From contig LADR01000021.1 of assembly GCA_000961655.1 (NCBI GenBank), forward strand, positions 62,001 to 126,000: 64,000 nt of DNA, written 5' to 3'. Below, piece after piece: positions 51,260 through 60,583 of the stretch (its first letter is position 1; the number at the start of each line of letters is the position of its first letter). Origin of the DNA: Desulfatitalea sp. BRH_c12. GTDB taxonomy: Bacteria; Desulfobacterota; Desulfobacteria; Desulfobacterales; Desulfosarcinaceae. Position numbers and translations under genes: made by a program. A model generated the notes under the pieces. It made no database searches. It saw nothing but the letters and a program-made list of their open reading frames with translations, and was not told the DNA's origin.

Positions 51260-51318
51260 GAAAGACCTCTCTATACCTGGTTGTCAGGCGTCTACACGTG
51301 TTTTATGCAACGATGACG

Positions 51319-52986
51319 TCACGGTTTTTCCAATAATCCTTTGGCATATTCTTCTTTGGCCTGCTGTCTTACCTTGTAGTGGATCAGTTTTCCCGTGGCG
51401 GTCATCGGCAGTTGATCGACGAATTTATACAACCGGGGGCGTTTGTATCTCGACAGCATCGGATGGTTCTGGCAATGCTCGTCCAGGTCTTTAACCGTCA
51501 GTTCGCTGTTGGTCTTGATCACGTAGGCAACCACGATTTCACCCCACTTCTCGTCCGGCACCCCGGTGACCACGCTGCCGGATACCAAAGGATGCTCATT
51601 GAGCGCCTCTTCCACTTGCACGGGCTGCACGTTTTCTCCGCCCGAGATGATCATGTCATCTTTTCGGCCGACGATGGTCACATACTCCTGCTCGTTCCAG
51701 GTGCCCAGATCGCCGATGTAAAGCCACCCCTTATAATACTTTTTGCGGGCCTCCTCCGGTTTGTTGATATAATCGTAAGCGCATTTTCCCGGGGATTTGA
51801 CGATCACTTCGCCCACCGTAGCATTGTCTTTGGGCACGGTCTCGTGTGGCTCCGCAAGGCGATCGGGGAACATCTCCACTACGGCCATCTGGTCGTCCGT
51901 GCAGGAGCGGCCCGCCGTGCCAGCCATCTTGGGAAGATCGAACGGCCTGAGAAAAGTATTCCAGAATGCTTCCGTCGAGCCGTACCCGTTGAAGATATTC
52001 TTTGTGAGCACTTCATGGCATTGCATGCACAGATTTTTTTCCATGGGCGCACCCATGGTGACGATCCCTTTTAAAGAGCCAATATCCCGCGGCCTGGCCA
52101 CTTGTTCCTCTTTGAGCATCTTCAAAGTGATCGGCGCCCCGATCAGATAGGTCAATTGATACTTCTGCACGCAATCCAGAACCGTGGCAGCCGAAAAGGC
52201 CCTGAGGGCTACCACTTCGCCACCGATATACAGGGTCGGATTGGGTCCGCCCGAATACAACCCCCCCCTGTGGAACCAGGGGGTCATGTTCATCGTCTTG
52301 TCCAGCGGGGAAAGCGGAAAATGCATGATTACATCATGGGCACTGAAGATATCATTGATGTTGTTGAGCGGAACCCCTTTGGGCATACCGGTGGTACCCG
52401 ATGTATAGAGGCGCGTCACCTCGTCATAGATGTGGCTTGGACGCTCTATTCCCGGCTCCTTGTCCGGGAATTCCCGGACATAGTCATCGTAGGAGACGGA
52501 TCCGGCAAAGGGCTCTTGCTTTCCGGTGATATCTACCATGACCACTTTTGCGGGTCGATGGGAGGCCATCTCCAAAGCGTTTTGCGCGACCTCTTTTACC
52601 TCGGCATCATAAAAGTATACTGTGGGTTTGCTGTCATCGAGAATGTAGGCGGTTTCACCTGAGGAGAGCCGGAAATTGATCGGGCAGCTGATCGCGCCGA
52701 TTTTGTGCGGCGCCAGATAGAGAAACACAAACTCGGCGCAATTGAGCAGTTGGTACATGACGATATTGTTTTTGCCCACCCCGCTGTTCATGAGCGCATG
52801 GGCCAATCGATTGACTTCTATGTTCAGCTGAGGATAGGTCCATGTCTTTCCCCTCAGAGGGCAGGTCAATGCGTTGCGCTCGGAAAACCGGTTCACGTTT
52901 CGCATAAACCCGCTGATATAGGTAAACGTGTTTTCAAACGTATCTATGAACATTTCCGAATTATAGGTTTGGCTGTGGTTCTTCAT
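51319..52986 (-). CDS. Acyl-CoA synthetase (AMP-forming), AliA-like
   Basis: The 555-residue ligase has the adenylate-forming motifs in order: VTRLYTSGTTGMPKGVPLNN (ATP-binding loop, near residue 195), GYGSTEAFWNTF, YKGWLYIGDLGTWNEQEYVT, IVGRKDDMIISGGENVQPVQ and VDQLPMTATGKLIHYKVRQQ with the catalytic Lys. It would activate a carboxylic acid to its CoA ester using ATP. From its place between the BadH-like and dehydrogenase genes, the likely substrate is cyclohexanecarboxylate or a similar alicyclic acid; this is inference from context. A run of G residues (GGGGG) in the ribosome-site position precedes the ATG. The chain looks complete. Confidence 0.85.
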   Translation of the reverse strand: MKNHSQTYNSEMFIDTFENTFTYISGFMRNVNRFSERNALTCPLRGKTWTYPQLNIEVNRLAHALMNSGVGKNNIVMYQLLNCAEFVFLYLAPHKIGAISCPINFRLSSGETAYILDDSKPTVYFYDAEVKEVAQNALEMASHRPAKVVMVDITGKQEPFAGSVSYDDYVREFPDKEPGIERPSHIYDEVTRLYTSGTTGMPKGVPLNNINDIFSAHDVIMHFPLSPLDKTMNMTPWFHRGGLYSGGPNPTLYIGGEVVALRAFSAATVLDCVQKYQLTYLIGAPITLKMLKEEQVARPRDIGSLKGIVTMGAPMEKNLCMQCHEVLTKNIFNGYGSTEAFWNTFLRPFDLPKMAGTAGRSCTDDQMAVVEMFPDRLAEPHETVPKDNATVGEVIVKSPGKCAYDYINKPEEARKKYYKGWLYIGDLGTWNEQEYVTIVGRKDDMIISGGENVQPVQVEEALNEHPLVSGSVVTGVPDEKWGEIVVAYVIKTNSELTVKDLDEHCQNHPMLSRYKRPRLYKFVDQLPMTATGKLIHYKVRQQAKEEYAKGLLEKP

Positions 52987-53020
52987 CCCGGCCCCCTTTT
53001 TTCGAGCTTTTTGTCTTTGT

Positions 53021-53785
53021 CTAGCTCATGGTCAAGCCACCGCTGACGCTCAAGGTTTGACCAGTGATAAAATCCGCCTCTTTGGAAGCAAAAAAAACCA
53101 CTGCGGCGCCAATCTCCTCGGGCGTTCCGGTCCGGCCCAGCGGAATGATCTTGTCCATTTTGGACAATACTTTTGTCGCAAACTCGCTTTCATCCTTCAT
53201 CTGCTGGGTCAGCGGGGTATCGGTAGGTCCGGGGCATATGACATTGACCGTAATCTGGTTTCTGGCAACCTCCCTGGCCAAAGATTTGCTGAAGGCGATG
53301 ATGGCGCCTTTCGCACCTGCATACACCGCTTCGCCGCTGCTTCCGACCCGGGCGGCATCGGACCCGATGTTGATGATTTTGCCATGATTCTTTTCGATCA
53401 TGTCATGGATCACCGAATACACACAATTGAGCATCCCTTTGTAATTGATATCGATCACTTTATCCCAGAATTCGGGCGTCGTCTTGACAAAGGGGATCAT
53501 GCGGTCCCAACCGGCGTTGTTGACCAGGATATCAACTGGGCCGAACTGTTCCTTGATCGTAGCAACCGCTTTTTTGACCTTTTCGATATCGGTGATATCG
53601 GCTTGCACGGCCATCGCCTTTCCATATTCCTTATTGATGAGATCGGCTGTCTGCCGGGCAATGGCTTCGTCAATATCGGCAATGGCGACATTGGCGCCCT
53701 GCTTGGCCAATGCACAAGAAATGGCTTTGCCGATCCCCTGGGCGCCTCCGGTCACCAATGCAGTTTTGTTGTTTAGTTCGAACAT
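53021..53785 (-). CDS. badH: BadH-like 2-hydroxycyclohexanecarboxyl-CoA dehydrogenase (SDR)
   Basis: The 254-residue short-chain dehydrogenase has the NAD-binding ALVTGGAQGIGKAIS near residue 12, ILVNNAGWDRMIPFVKT, and the active-site run IINIGSDAARVGSSGEAVYA, GAKGAIIAFSKSLAREVARN with the catalytic Ser, Tyr and Lys. VICPGPTDTPLTQQM and FITGQTLSVSGGLTMS close the chain. The long SDAARVGSSGEAVYA stretch and the SVSGGLTM end are distinctive of BadH, which oxidises 2-hydroxycyclohexanecarboxyl-CoA to the ketone that BadI opens. AAGGAGGAGC before the ATG at 53785 sets the start; eight more codons are open upstream. It follows the IclR gene by 20 bp. Confidence 0.85.
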   Translation of the reverse strand: MFELNNKTALVTGGAQGIGKAISCALAKQGANVAIADIDEAIARQTADLINKEYGKAMAVQADITDIEKVKKAVATIKEQFGPVDILVNNAGWDRMIPFVKTTPEFWDKVIDINYKGMLNCVYSVIHDMIEKNHGKIINIGSDAARVGSSGEAVYAGAKGAIIAFSKSLAREVARNQITVNVICPGPTDTPLTQQMKDESEFATKVLSKMDKIIPLGRTGTPEEIGAAVVFFASKEADFITGQTLSVSGGLTMS

Positions 53786-53805
53786 TTGCTCCTCCTTATT
53801 AAGAA

Positions 53806-54591
53806 TCATGGGTTTGATACATATCCCAGTTCCGCGGAAGTCTTTTCCGCTGCCTCGCGCACCATCCGGCCATATTTGTCCAAATCGTCGCGTTCGAAGC
53901 TGAAAATCGCTGCCGACAGCCCGATACAGCCCACGTGCTTTCCATCTGAATTAAAAACCGGGGCGGCAACCCGTCGCACGCCTTCCCGCAACTCCTGATC
54001 TTCGAAACCAAAGCCGCGTTCTTGCGTTTCCTGGATCTCTTTTTCCAGACGCGCCATATCCGTGATCGTATGTTTCGTCATCGCCGGCAGTCCGATTTTT
54101 CGCAAAACACGCCGCCTCTTATCCGGATCCATCAAGGCCAGGTATACCTTACCGACGCTGACCGCGTGCAAATAGGGAATCACGCTGCCCACTCGGGAAT
54201 AAAGGGCCATTTCCTCGCTGCCGCGAATCTGTTCGAGCAATATCAGTTGATCCCGATCAAGGCTTGACAACTCGATGGTCTTGCCCGTTTTTTGCGACAA
54301 CGCCTTCATCGCTTTCCACGCAGCGGTGCGAAGTTCAAACTTGTCGGGCAACCCGTGGCCCAGGTATAGGAATTTGAGCCCGATTCGGTAGAGCCCCCTC
54401 TGGCTGGACTTGTCCAGAAAGCCCCGGCTGCACAGGGTGTTTAGAATGCGAATCAAGGATTGGCGCGGAATATCGACGTTGTCCATAATCTCGGAAAACG
54501 ATAGCTCCCGTTGGGCGGACGAAATGAATTCAATCACATCGATTGCACGGTGAATAGCCGGTACAGCATTCTGGTTGTCATTTTGGCCCAT
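53806..54591 (-). CDS. IclR-family regulator of the alicyclic-acid operon
   Basis: The 261-residue protein has the winged-helix domain (AVPAIHRAIDVIEFISSAQR, FSEIMDNVDIPRQSLIRILN, FLDKSSQRGLYRIGLKFLYL) and an IclR effector domain (VIPYLHAVSVGKVYLALMDP, GFGFEDQELREGVRRVAAPV, CIGLSAA). It is the first gene of the minus-strand operon, directly in front of the badH-like gene, so it most likely controls its own transcript and the four enzymes after it. A perfect 10-bp inverted repeat 31-59 bp upstream of the ATG is the likely operator. The effector is probably a CoA ester or the acid, which is inference. Confidence 0.9.
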   Translation of the reverse strand: MGQNDNQNAVPAIHRAIDVIEFISSAQRELSFSEIMDNVDIPRQSLIRILNTLCSRGFLDKSSQRGLYRIGLKFLYLGHGLPDKFELRTAAWKAMKALSQKTGKTIELSSLDRDQLILLEQIRGSEEMALYSRVGSVIPYLHAVSVGKVYLALMDPDKRRRVLRKIGLPAMTKHTITDMARLEKEIQETQERGFGFEDQELREGVRRVAAPVFNSDGKHVGCIGLSAAIFSFERDDLDKYGRMVREAAEKTSAELGYVSNP

Positions 54592-54621
54592 TGTAAATCC
54601 CGTATGCGGTTTTTATTGTCC

Positions 54622-54650
54622 CAAATATGGTTTTATAAATACCATATTTG
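54622..54650. promoter_or_regulatory. Candidate IclR operator (10-bp inverted repeat)
   Basis: CAAATATGGT (54622-54631) and ACCATATTTG (54641-54650) are perfect inverted copies with a 9-base AT-rich spacer. The site is between the start of the iclR-led operon and the divergent kinase-type gene, so it could serve one or both. No second copy was seen. Confidence 0.6.
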
Positions 54651-54833
54651 ATACTTAAGGAGGCCTTTCATCATTGTCAAGAGAAAAATAGAAACGAAAA
54701 TTTGTGTGAGGGGCAGATCACCCGCCGGATGCGCCTGCGGACAGTTCCCGAAAAGTTGTTTACGCAAAGGTTCTTACAGAACAGCTACGCAGGCATGAAG
54801 CGAAGAGGAAGGCAGCGCAAATTCCGCTGTATC

Positions 54834-55847
54834 ATGGAAATGGCCGTTGCCGAAAACGGTTCCTCGCAAGATTCGGCATTAGATAGCGCCTACGACCTGG
54901 TGTCGCAATCCCTTGAAACCTCGCGCACGCTTTCGGTCGAGCTTTCCCCGCCGGTTTTGTACATGCAGGGGCTGGCCGAGGCATTTCAGTGGCTGGGGCG
55001 CTGGATGGAAAAGACCCACAAACTGCAAGTTGACTTGCATACCGAGGCCAAAGCCGAACCTGCCCAGGAAGAGCTCAAAATTCTTTTGTTTCAATCCGTG
55101 CGCGAGCTGCTGTTCAATGTGGTCAAGCACGCCGGCACCAAGACCGCACGGGTTGAGTTGCGACAGCAGGGCGAACACATCGTCATTGCAGTCAACGATC
55201 AAGGGAAAGGGTTTGACCCCGAGGAGCTCTGGAAAAATGATCGCCCGGCGGATAAAGCCTATGGTCTTTTTAATGTCCGTGAACGGTTGCTGCTGTTGGG
55301 CGGCGATTTTGACATTCAAAGCCGCAAAGGTGTTGGCACCACTGTCAAAATATCTGTTCCGATGCAAACAGTTGTCTTTGATCTGCCGGAACAAAACGTT
55401 GAGCCAATTGCAGAAGAGCACCCATCGGACGGCCGACTTGCACCTGCCGATCAAAACAGCCCCAGCGGCCCCATACGCGTCATGCTGGTAGACGATCATG
55501 CGGTGATGCGCAAGGGGATGTCATCGCTGCTGTCCCGAAAAAAAGATATCGATGTCGTGGCCGAAGCCGCAGATGGCTTCCAGGCAGTCGAGGCGGCGCA
55601 GCGCATCAACCCGGATGTCATTTTAATGGACATCAGCATGCCGGTCATGGACGGCATCGAGGCGACCCGACGCATCATTTTGCAGAAGCCGCACATTCGC
55701 ATCATCGCTCTTTCCATGCATGGGGCCGAAGATCAGGCGCTGAAAATGCAGTCCGTCGGGGCGGTGGCCTATCTTTCCAAGACCGGCAGCCCCGATGAGA
55801 TCGTATCCGCCATTCGTCAGCAACGTGCTATGCCTGATAAAGCGTAG
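54834..55847 (+). CDS. N-terminally truncated hybrid histidine kinase / receiver
   Basis: The 337-residue product starts within the dimerisation helix pair (LDSAYDLVSQSLETSRTLSV, ELSPPVLYMQGLAEAF), continues with the ATPase domain (LFQSVRELLFNVVKHAGTKT, DQGKGFDPEELW, YGLFNVRERLLLLGGDFDIQ) and ends with a receiver domain ([48 protein letters not shown]). The sensor domains and the phospho-accepting His region (LHDDLQQ in the paralogues) are absent. The C-terminal two-thirds aligns with the two full kinases downstream. The ATG at 54834 is the best start before conserved sequence, although the frame opens at 54648. It may be a decayed kinase, or still act through its receiver. Confidence 0.6.
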   Translation: MEMAVAENGSSQDSALDSAYDLVSQSLETSRTLSVELSPPVLYMQGLAEAFQWLGRWMEKTHKLQVDLHTEAKAEPAQEELKILLFQSVRELLFNVVKHAGTKTARVELRQQGEHIVIAVNDQGKGFDPEELWKNDRPADKAYGLFNVRERLLLLGGDFDIQSRKGVGTTVKISVPMQTVVFDLPEQNVEPIAEEHPSDGRLAPADQNSPSGPIRVMLVDDHAVMRKGMSSLLSRKKDIDVVAEAADGFQAVEAAQRINPDVILMDISMPVMDGIEATRRIILQKPHIRIIALSMHGAEDQALKMQSVGAVAYLSKTGSPDEIVSAIRQQRAMPDKA

Positions 55848-55901
55848 CGAAAACTTAATTCAAGGTATGTTCGCCGGCACTTGCTTCACGTATGGTTGTG
55901 C

Positions 55902-56915
55902 ATGGCAATATACAGAAATATTGTTGTGATCGGTACATCCTGGGGCGGCCTGAAGGCCTTACAGGAACTTTTGCCCCTTTTTCCCAGAGACCTTGCCGCA
56001 TCGGTGTTCATTGTACAGCATCAACTGCCGTCCGCCAAAAACCTGCTGCATGAAATCCTTGGCCGATATACCCACCTGCCGGTTATCTTGCCGGAAAACG
56101 GGGCCACGTTTAAGTCTGGCGTCATCTATGTAGCACCATCCAATCACCACCTGTTGGTCCAAAGGGAACATATCGCGGTTACCTTTGGACCCCGCGAAAA
56201 CCGGGCGCGGCCATCCATTAACGCACTTTTCAGATCCGCAGCGGCCTATCAAGGCCCGAAGGTGATCGGCGTCTTGCTGACAGGATACCTCAACGATGGC
56301 GTCGGCGGGCTATCGGCCATTAAGCGCTGCCGCGGAATTACCATCGTGCAGGACCCGACCGAGGCTCAAGTTTCCGAGCTCCCCCAAACGGCGATACATA
56401 GTGTCCAAGTGGATCACATTCTGCCGCTGCGTCAGATCGCAAAAACTATTGCCGAACTGGTCACCCAGCCGGTCAAACCCATTTTTAAAGTGCCGGAGGA
56501 TATTATGGAAGAAGTTCGCGCTTCTGAACATGTGGTTCCGGAGCTGGACCATATGCAAAAAGTCGGCGATTTAACGCCATACACCTGTCCCGAATGCGGC
56601 GGTGTTCTGTGGAAAACCAAAAATGAACCGCTGACGCGTTATGTGTGCCACACCGGACACTCCTTTTCACCGCTATCGTTTTTGGAAGGGCAGGCTGAGG
56701 TGATCGAAAATTCCCTCTGGGCGGCAATACGCTATATTCAAGAACGCATCGACATTTTGCTCAAGATGGCCGAGACCCAGCGCAACGAGGGGCGATCAGC
56801 CGACGAATACGAGCAAAAAGCATCCGAAATGAAGGCGCATGTCGTCAATATCCGCAGATTCGTCGTTTCCGGGGCTTTGAATACCGTCATGGATTTAGAA
56901 GCTCAGGGGGGATGA
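55902..56915 (+). CDS. cheB: CheB-type protein-glutamate methylesterase without receiver, with zinc-ribbon tail
   Basis: The 337-residue protein has the CheB catalytic domain at residues 1-185: catalytic Ser in VVIGTSWGGLKALQELLPLF, FIVQHQLPSAKNLLHEILGR with the His, VIYVAPSNHHLLVQ, and VLLTGYLNDGVGGLSAIKRC with the Asp. A zinc-ribbon-like segment follows (YTCPECGGVLWKT with YVCHTGHSFS), then a helical tail. The usual N-terminal receiver is absent. This layout is common in soil and sediment bacteria beside hybrid kinases and CheR-type fusions. No chemoreceptor or cheR lies in the window, so the substrate is unknown. The ATG at 55902 has no clear ribosome site; the frame opens 21 bases earlier. 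Confidence 0.85.
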   Translation: MAIYRNIVVIGTSWGGLKALQELLPLFPRDLAASVFIVQHQLPSAKNLLHEILGRYTHLPVILPENGATFKSGVIYVAPSNHHLLVQREHIAVTFGPRENRARPSINALFRSAAAYQGPKVIGVLLTGYLNDGVGGLSAIKRCRGITIVQDPTEAQVSELPQTAIHSVQVDHILPLRQIAKTIAELVTQPVKPIFKVPEDIMEEVRASEHVVPELDHMQKVGDLTPYTCPECGGVLWKTKNEPLTRYVCHTGHSFSPLSFLEGQAEVIENSLWAAIRYIQERIDILLKMAETQRNEGRSADEYEQKASEMKAHVVNIRRFVVSGALNTVMDLEAQGG

Positions 56916-57139
56916 GCCTTCCATTCGTTTGTATCAAAAGCCTTAATCAAGACCCATTGACACTTTATGATGCGGATAGGTTGCAGTAATTTTTAATTGA
57001 AGTGTAACAGCTTTTTGCGTAGTATCGCGCCACTAAGGATAAAGGCATTCAACATTGTTTGCGGCAAACCTGGAACTGACATATTCTCCAGCCTCTATAC
57101 CTGCAAGGAATTGATAAGAAACAACAAGGATGTCCCTAT

Positions 57140-60100
57140 ATGGTGAATTCGACTTGCAGTGACAACAAATCAAAAGAACAACTAATCAACGAGCTTTCCG
57201 AAATACGGCAACAACTTTCTGCCGAAAAAAATTTGCGCCAGACACAACATGAGGAACTCAAACGCCTCCAAACCACACTTGAAACGGAGCAGCGCTATTG
57301 CCCTTTTTTTAACGCAATGCAAGAGGGTGTTTGTCTGGCCGAACTCATCAATGATGAATCCGGCAAACCTTCGGATTTCCTGTTGCTGGAAATCAACAAA
57401 GCCGCCGAAAAGATAACCGGGTACTCTTGCCAGACCATAACCGGCCAAAGGGCTTTTGAATTGTTTCCGGGTGCCAATCGCACCTGGATCGATTCGGCCC
57501 ATCATGTTGTATCAACGGGAACACCCCTACAATTTAGAGAATTCTGTCCTTCCTTAAAAAAATGGTTTTCTGTCCGCATCTTCCGAATAGAAAAAAACAA
57601 ATTCGCGTTCATGTTTTTCGATGTCACCGAACACCAAAAAGCCCAGCAAGAACACGCTCAGTTGATCGAGCAATTGGCACTTGAGAAACAAGCGCTGGCT
57701 GAATCTGAGCAGCGCTACAGGATTATGGGCGAGATTCTGCCCTACGGCATCTGGTTGTGCGATGCCGAAGGAAAGGCTGTTTACACCAGCCAATCTTTTC
57801 TAGACCTGCTGGATATGAGCATGGAAGAGAGTAAAGGATTTGCCTGGACCGAAAAGCTGGTTCCCGGCGATGTCGAACCGATGATGAAAAAATGGATGCA
57901 TTGCGTGCAAACCGGGGAGGACTGGGACCACGAGCATCGCATCATCGATCGCCATGAAAAAACACATACGGTTCTGACGCGCGGCAGGCCCATCCGCGAT
58001 AATCAAGGAAAGATCACCGCCTGGGCAGGCATCAATCTGGATATCACTGAACGCAAAAAAGTCGAATCATCCTTGCGCGAAAGCGAAGATCGCCTGGCGG
58101 CGGAGCTTGACACGGCCAATCGTCTGCATGAGGTCAGCACGCAGTTGATTCAAGCGGACAAAATCGAGACGCTCTATGAAAAAATTCTCGAAACCGCAAT
58201 GGCGATCATGCATTCGGATTTTGCAAGTATTCAGATGCTTGACCAGGAACGTGGAACAAATGCGGGCCTCAAGCTATTAGGCCACCGCGGCTTTAGCGCG
58301 CAAGCGGCCAAATTCTGGGAGTGGGTCGACATGTCTTCCGAAAGCGCTTGTGGCGCGGCCTTGCGAGAAGGTGCCAGAGTGATCGCCCAGGATGTTATGA
58401 CATGTGATTTCATGCAGGGCAGCGAGGATTTGAAAGCTTATTTGCAAAACGGCATCCGGGCGGTGCAGACGACGCCTCTGGTCTCGCGGTCCGGTAAAAT
58501 CATAGGAATGCTGTCCACACACTGGCGCCAACCGCATTCGCCCTTGCCGGGGGAATTGCGTTCCCTGGATGTATTGGCGCGTCAGGCGGCGGACTTGATC
58601 GACCGCAAGCAAAATGAAGCGGCCCTCCAGCAGACCCGCGACAGGCTGCAGGCGGTGCTCGACGCGGTTCCCGCCGGCGTTGTTGTGGCGGACACCAATG
58701 GGCTGATTCTTCTGGCCAGCGATTACACTAAAACGATTTTTGATCATGCGTTAACAGGTGATGCCCATGGGCCTGATGGCGGATACGAGATATCCAGGAT
58801 GAATGGCTCGACGATATCTCCGAGACAGTTGCCGTTATCTTTGGCGCTCACAGGTAAAAAGGTTTCCGATACGGAGTTGTCGGTCAGGCGCTCGGATGGC
58901 ACGCAGGCTATCATATTGGCCAGTGCGACGCCTTTGCAAACCCCCAATGGCGATATCTGGGGCGCCGTAACCGCTTTTCAGGATATCACACGACGTAAGG
59001 AAACTGAGCAAAAGCTTCAAGAACTCACCGGAAGCTTGGAAATTCAGGTGGCCGAACGCACGAAGCTTGCAAGCGACCGGGCCCGGCAACTTCAAACATT
59101 GGCGGTTGAGCTCATTCAGGCCGAGGAGCGCGAGCGGCGGCAATTTGCACACCTGCTTCACGATGATCTACAGCAGTTGCTTGCCGCCGCCAAAATGCAA
59201 TTGCAGGTGGTGGCGGAAAGTTACCCAGAAGAACTCCTGTTGAAAAATGTGCATGAGGTCTTGGAAGAGTCGATTGCCAAGACAAGAAGGCTATCTCACG
59301 AGTTAAGTCCGGCGGTGTTGCAACATTCAGGCTTGCTGGCCGGATTGCAATGGCTGACAGGACAGATGAAGCAACAATTTGGCCTGATCGTGCGGTTGGA
59401 GGAAGACTTCACACCCGAGATCGAAAACCCGGTTCTCAATGTATTTTTGTTTCGTGCGGTTAAAGAATTGTTGTTCAATATCATTAAGCATTCCGGAGTA
59501 AAAGAGGCTTGTCTTGTCCTTTCAAAAACCGACGATGCGCTTTCCATTTGCGTTAGCGACAAAGGGAAAGGCTTTGATCTCGATCTTTTGAAAAACAGTG
59601 CCGGCAAAACAGGATTTGGCTTGATGAGCATCCGTGAAAGAGCGACTTATATGGGGGGCGACTTGTTGATTGAAACCACGCCGGGCAACGGCAGCCGTTT
59701 TATCCTTACGGTCCCCCTTGATGAGGCCATTGTTGGTAAACCACAACCGCTAAATCCGAGAACGCCCCAGAAGAGCAGTGTTCCAGCCCTACCTCATCTT
59801 TACAAAAATCAAAAAGGCGCCCGTGTATTGTTTGCTGATGATCACCATGTCATGCGCCAGGGGCTTATCAAACTGATTCTCGGGCAACCCGGAATTCAGG
59901 TCGTGGGGGAAGCCGCCGATGGATTGGAAGCCGTTGAACAGGCACGGCATCTTCGGCCCGATGTGGTTGTAATGGATGTATCTATGCCGAAGATGGGCGG
60001 GGTTGAAGCCACTCGCCTGATCAAAGCCGAAATGCCCCACGTGCGTATCATTGGCTTGTCGATGCACGACGATGAACACATCATTAAAACGATGCGGGAT

Positions 60101-60190
60101 GCGGGCGCAGAAATCTTTGTCAATAAGACCGTCTCTTCAGCCGAACTACTCAAGACGATCTATGATGTTGTTTTTATCCGGAAGAATTAA
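57140..60190 (+). CDS. Hybrid sensor histidine kinase: PAS-PAS-GAF-PAS-HisKA_3-HATPase-REC
   Basis: The 1016-residue cytoplasmic kinase has no membrane helices. Domain order: coiled coil (1-50), PAS 1 (about 55-170; [20 protein letters not shown]), PAS 2 (190-310; [20 protein letters not shown]), GAF (330-490; [20 protein letters not shown]), PAS 3 (500-625), then dimerisation with the phospho-accepting His in [20 protein letters not shown] (near residue 673) and HATPase ([40 protein letters not shown]). The receiver at 895-1016 has Asp945 in [20 protein letters not shown]. NarX-type kinases normally pair with a LuxR-type regulator, but here the receiver lacks a DNA-binding domain. Signals and downstream target are unknown. 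The ATG lies after AACAAGGA. Confidence 0.9.
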   Translation: MVNSTCSDNKSKEQLINELSEIRQQLSAEKNLRQTQHEELKRLQTTLETEQRYCPFFNAMQEGVCLAELINDESGKPSDFLLLEINKAAEKITGYSCQTITGQRAFELFPGANRTWIDSAHHVVSTGTPLQFREFCPSLKKWFSVRIFRIEKNKFAFMFFDVTEHQKAQQEHAQLIEQLALEKQALAESEQRYRIMGEILPYGIWLCDAEGKAVYTSQSFLDLLDMSMEESKGFAWTEKLVPGDVEPMMKKWMHCVQTGEDWDHEHRIIDRHEKTHTVLTRGRPIRDNQGKITAWAGINLDITERKKVESSLRESEDRLAAELDTANRLHEVSTQLIQADKIETLYEKILETAMAIMHSDFASIQMLDQERGTNAGLKLLGHRGFSAQAAKFWEWVDMSSESACGAALREGARVIAQDVMTCDFMQGSEDLKAYLQNGIRAVQTTPLVSRSGKIIGMLSTHWRQPHSPLPGELRSLDVLARQAADLIDRKQNEAALQQTRDRLQAVLDAVPAGVVVADTNGLILLASDYTKTIFDHALTGDAHGPDGGYEISRMNGSTISPRQLPLSLALTGKKVSDTELSVRRSDGTQAIILASATPLQTPNGDIWGAVTAFQDITRRKETEQKLQELTGSLEIQVAERTKLASDRARQLQTLAVELIQAEERERRQFAHLLHDDLQQLLAAAKMQLQVVAESYPEELLLKNVHEVLEESIAKTRRLSHELSPAVLQHSGLLAGLQWLTGQMKQQFGLIVRLEEDFTPEIENPVLNVFLFRAVKELLFNIIKHSGVKEACLVLSKTDDALSICVSDKGKGFDLDLLKNSAGKTGFGLMSIRERATYMGGDLLIETTPGNGSRFILTVPLDEAIVGKPQPLNPRTPQKSSVPALPHLYKNQKGARVLFADDHHVMRQGLIKLILGQPGIQVVGEAADGLEAVEQARHLRPDVVVMDVSMPKMGGVEATRLIKAEMPHVRIIGLSMHDDEHIIKTMRDAGAEIFVNKTVSSAELLKTIYDVVFIRKN

Positions 60191-60211
60191 TCATTACCCT
60201 GACGGGATTGT

Positions 60212-60376
60212 AAAAAGTCGGGGCTTTATCCCAAGCAAGATTTTGAACATAGGTCATATTGCTTCTGGTTGAAACTATCCGAAGGGGCCAAAGGCGTTGA
60301 TGATTGCCCTGCCTTGATTGAAGAAAAGCGCCAAGCGCTTGAAGATTACATGGGCCGTTTCGATTTTTCGGATTAA
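60212..60376 (+). pseudogene. Remnant of a 4Fe-4S domain protein (corrinoid/FeS family)
   Basis: Fifty-five codons end in KLSEGAKGVDDCPALIEEKR and QALEDYMGRFDFSD. The sequence resembles the end of the (4Fe-4S) ACS-gamma-type domain, normally CGxxTCMAFAxKLxxG.xxxDDCP. The cysteine-rich front has been lost (YPKQDFEHRSYCFWLKL). No start codon precedes it. It is probably a leftover of a corrinoid iron-sulfur protein gene; confidence in the family is moderate. Confidence 0.35.
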
Positions 60377-60583
60377 GCCGGCACAATGGCGCTTTCACCA
60401 TGATTCGCGAGCTTGTTCTGGATGGGTCGCTTCCCCATATTCAAAAAGTTGGTCCCTGTTGGTGGACTTTTGTTCTTGTAACTTTCCGTGAGTTTTGCCA
60501 ATTCAATGAGGAACCGGAACCGGTCTGACCTTACTGAGTTGCCCCGCCGCCTTATTGCTCACTCTGCAAGATAAAGGTGAATC

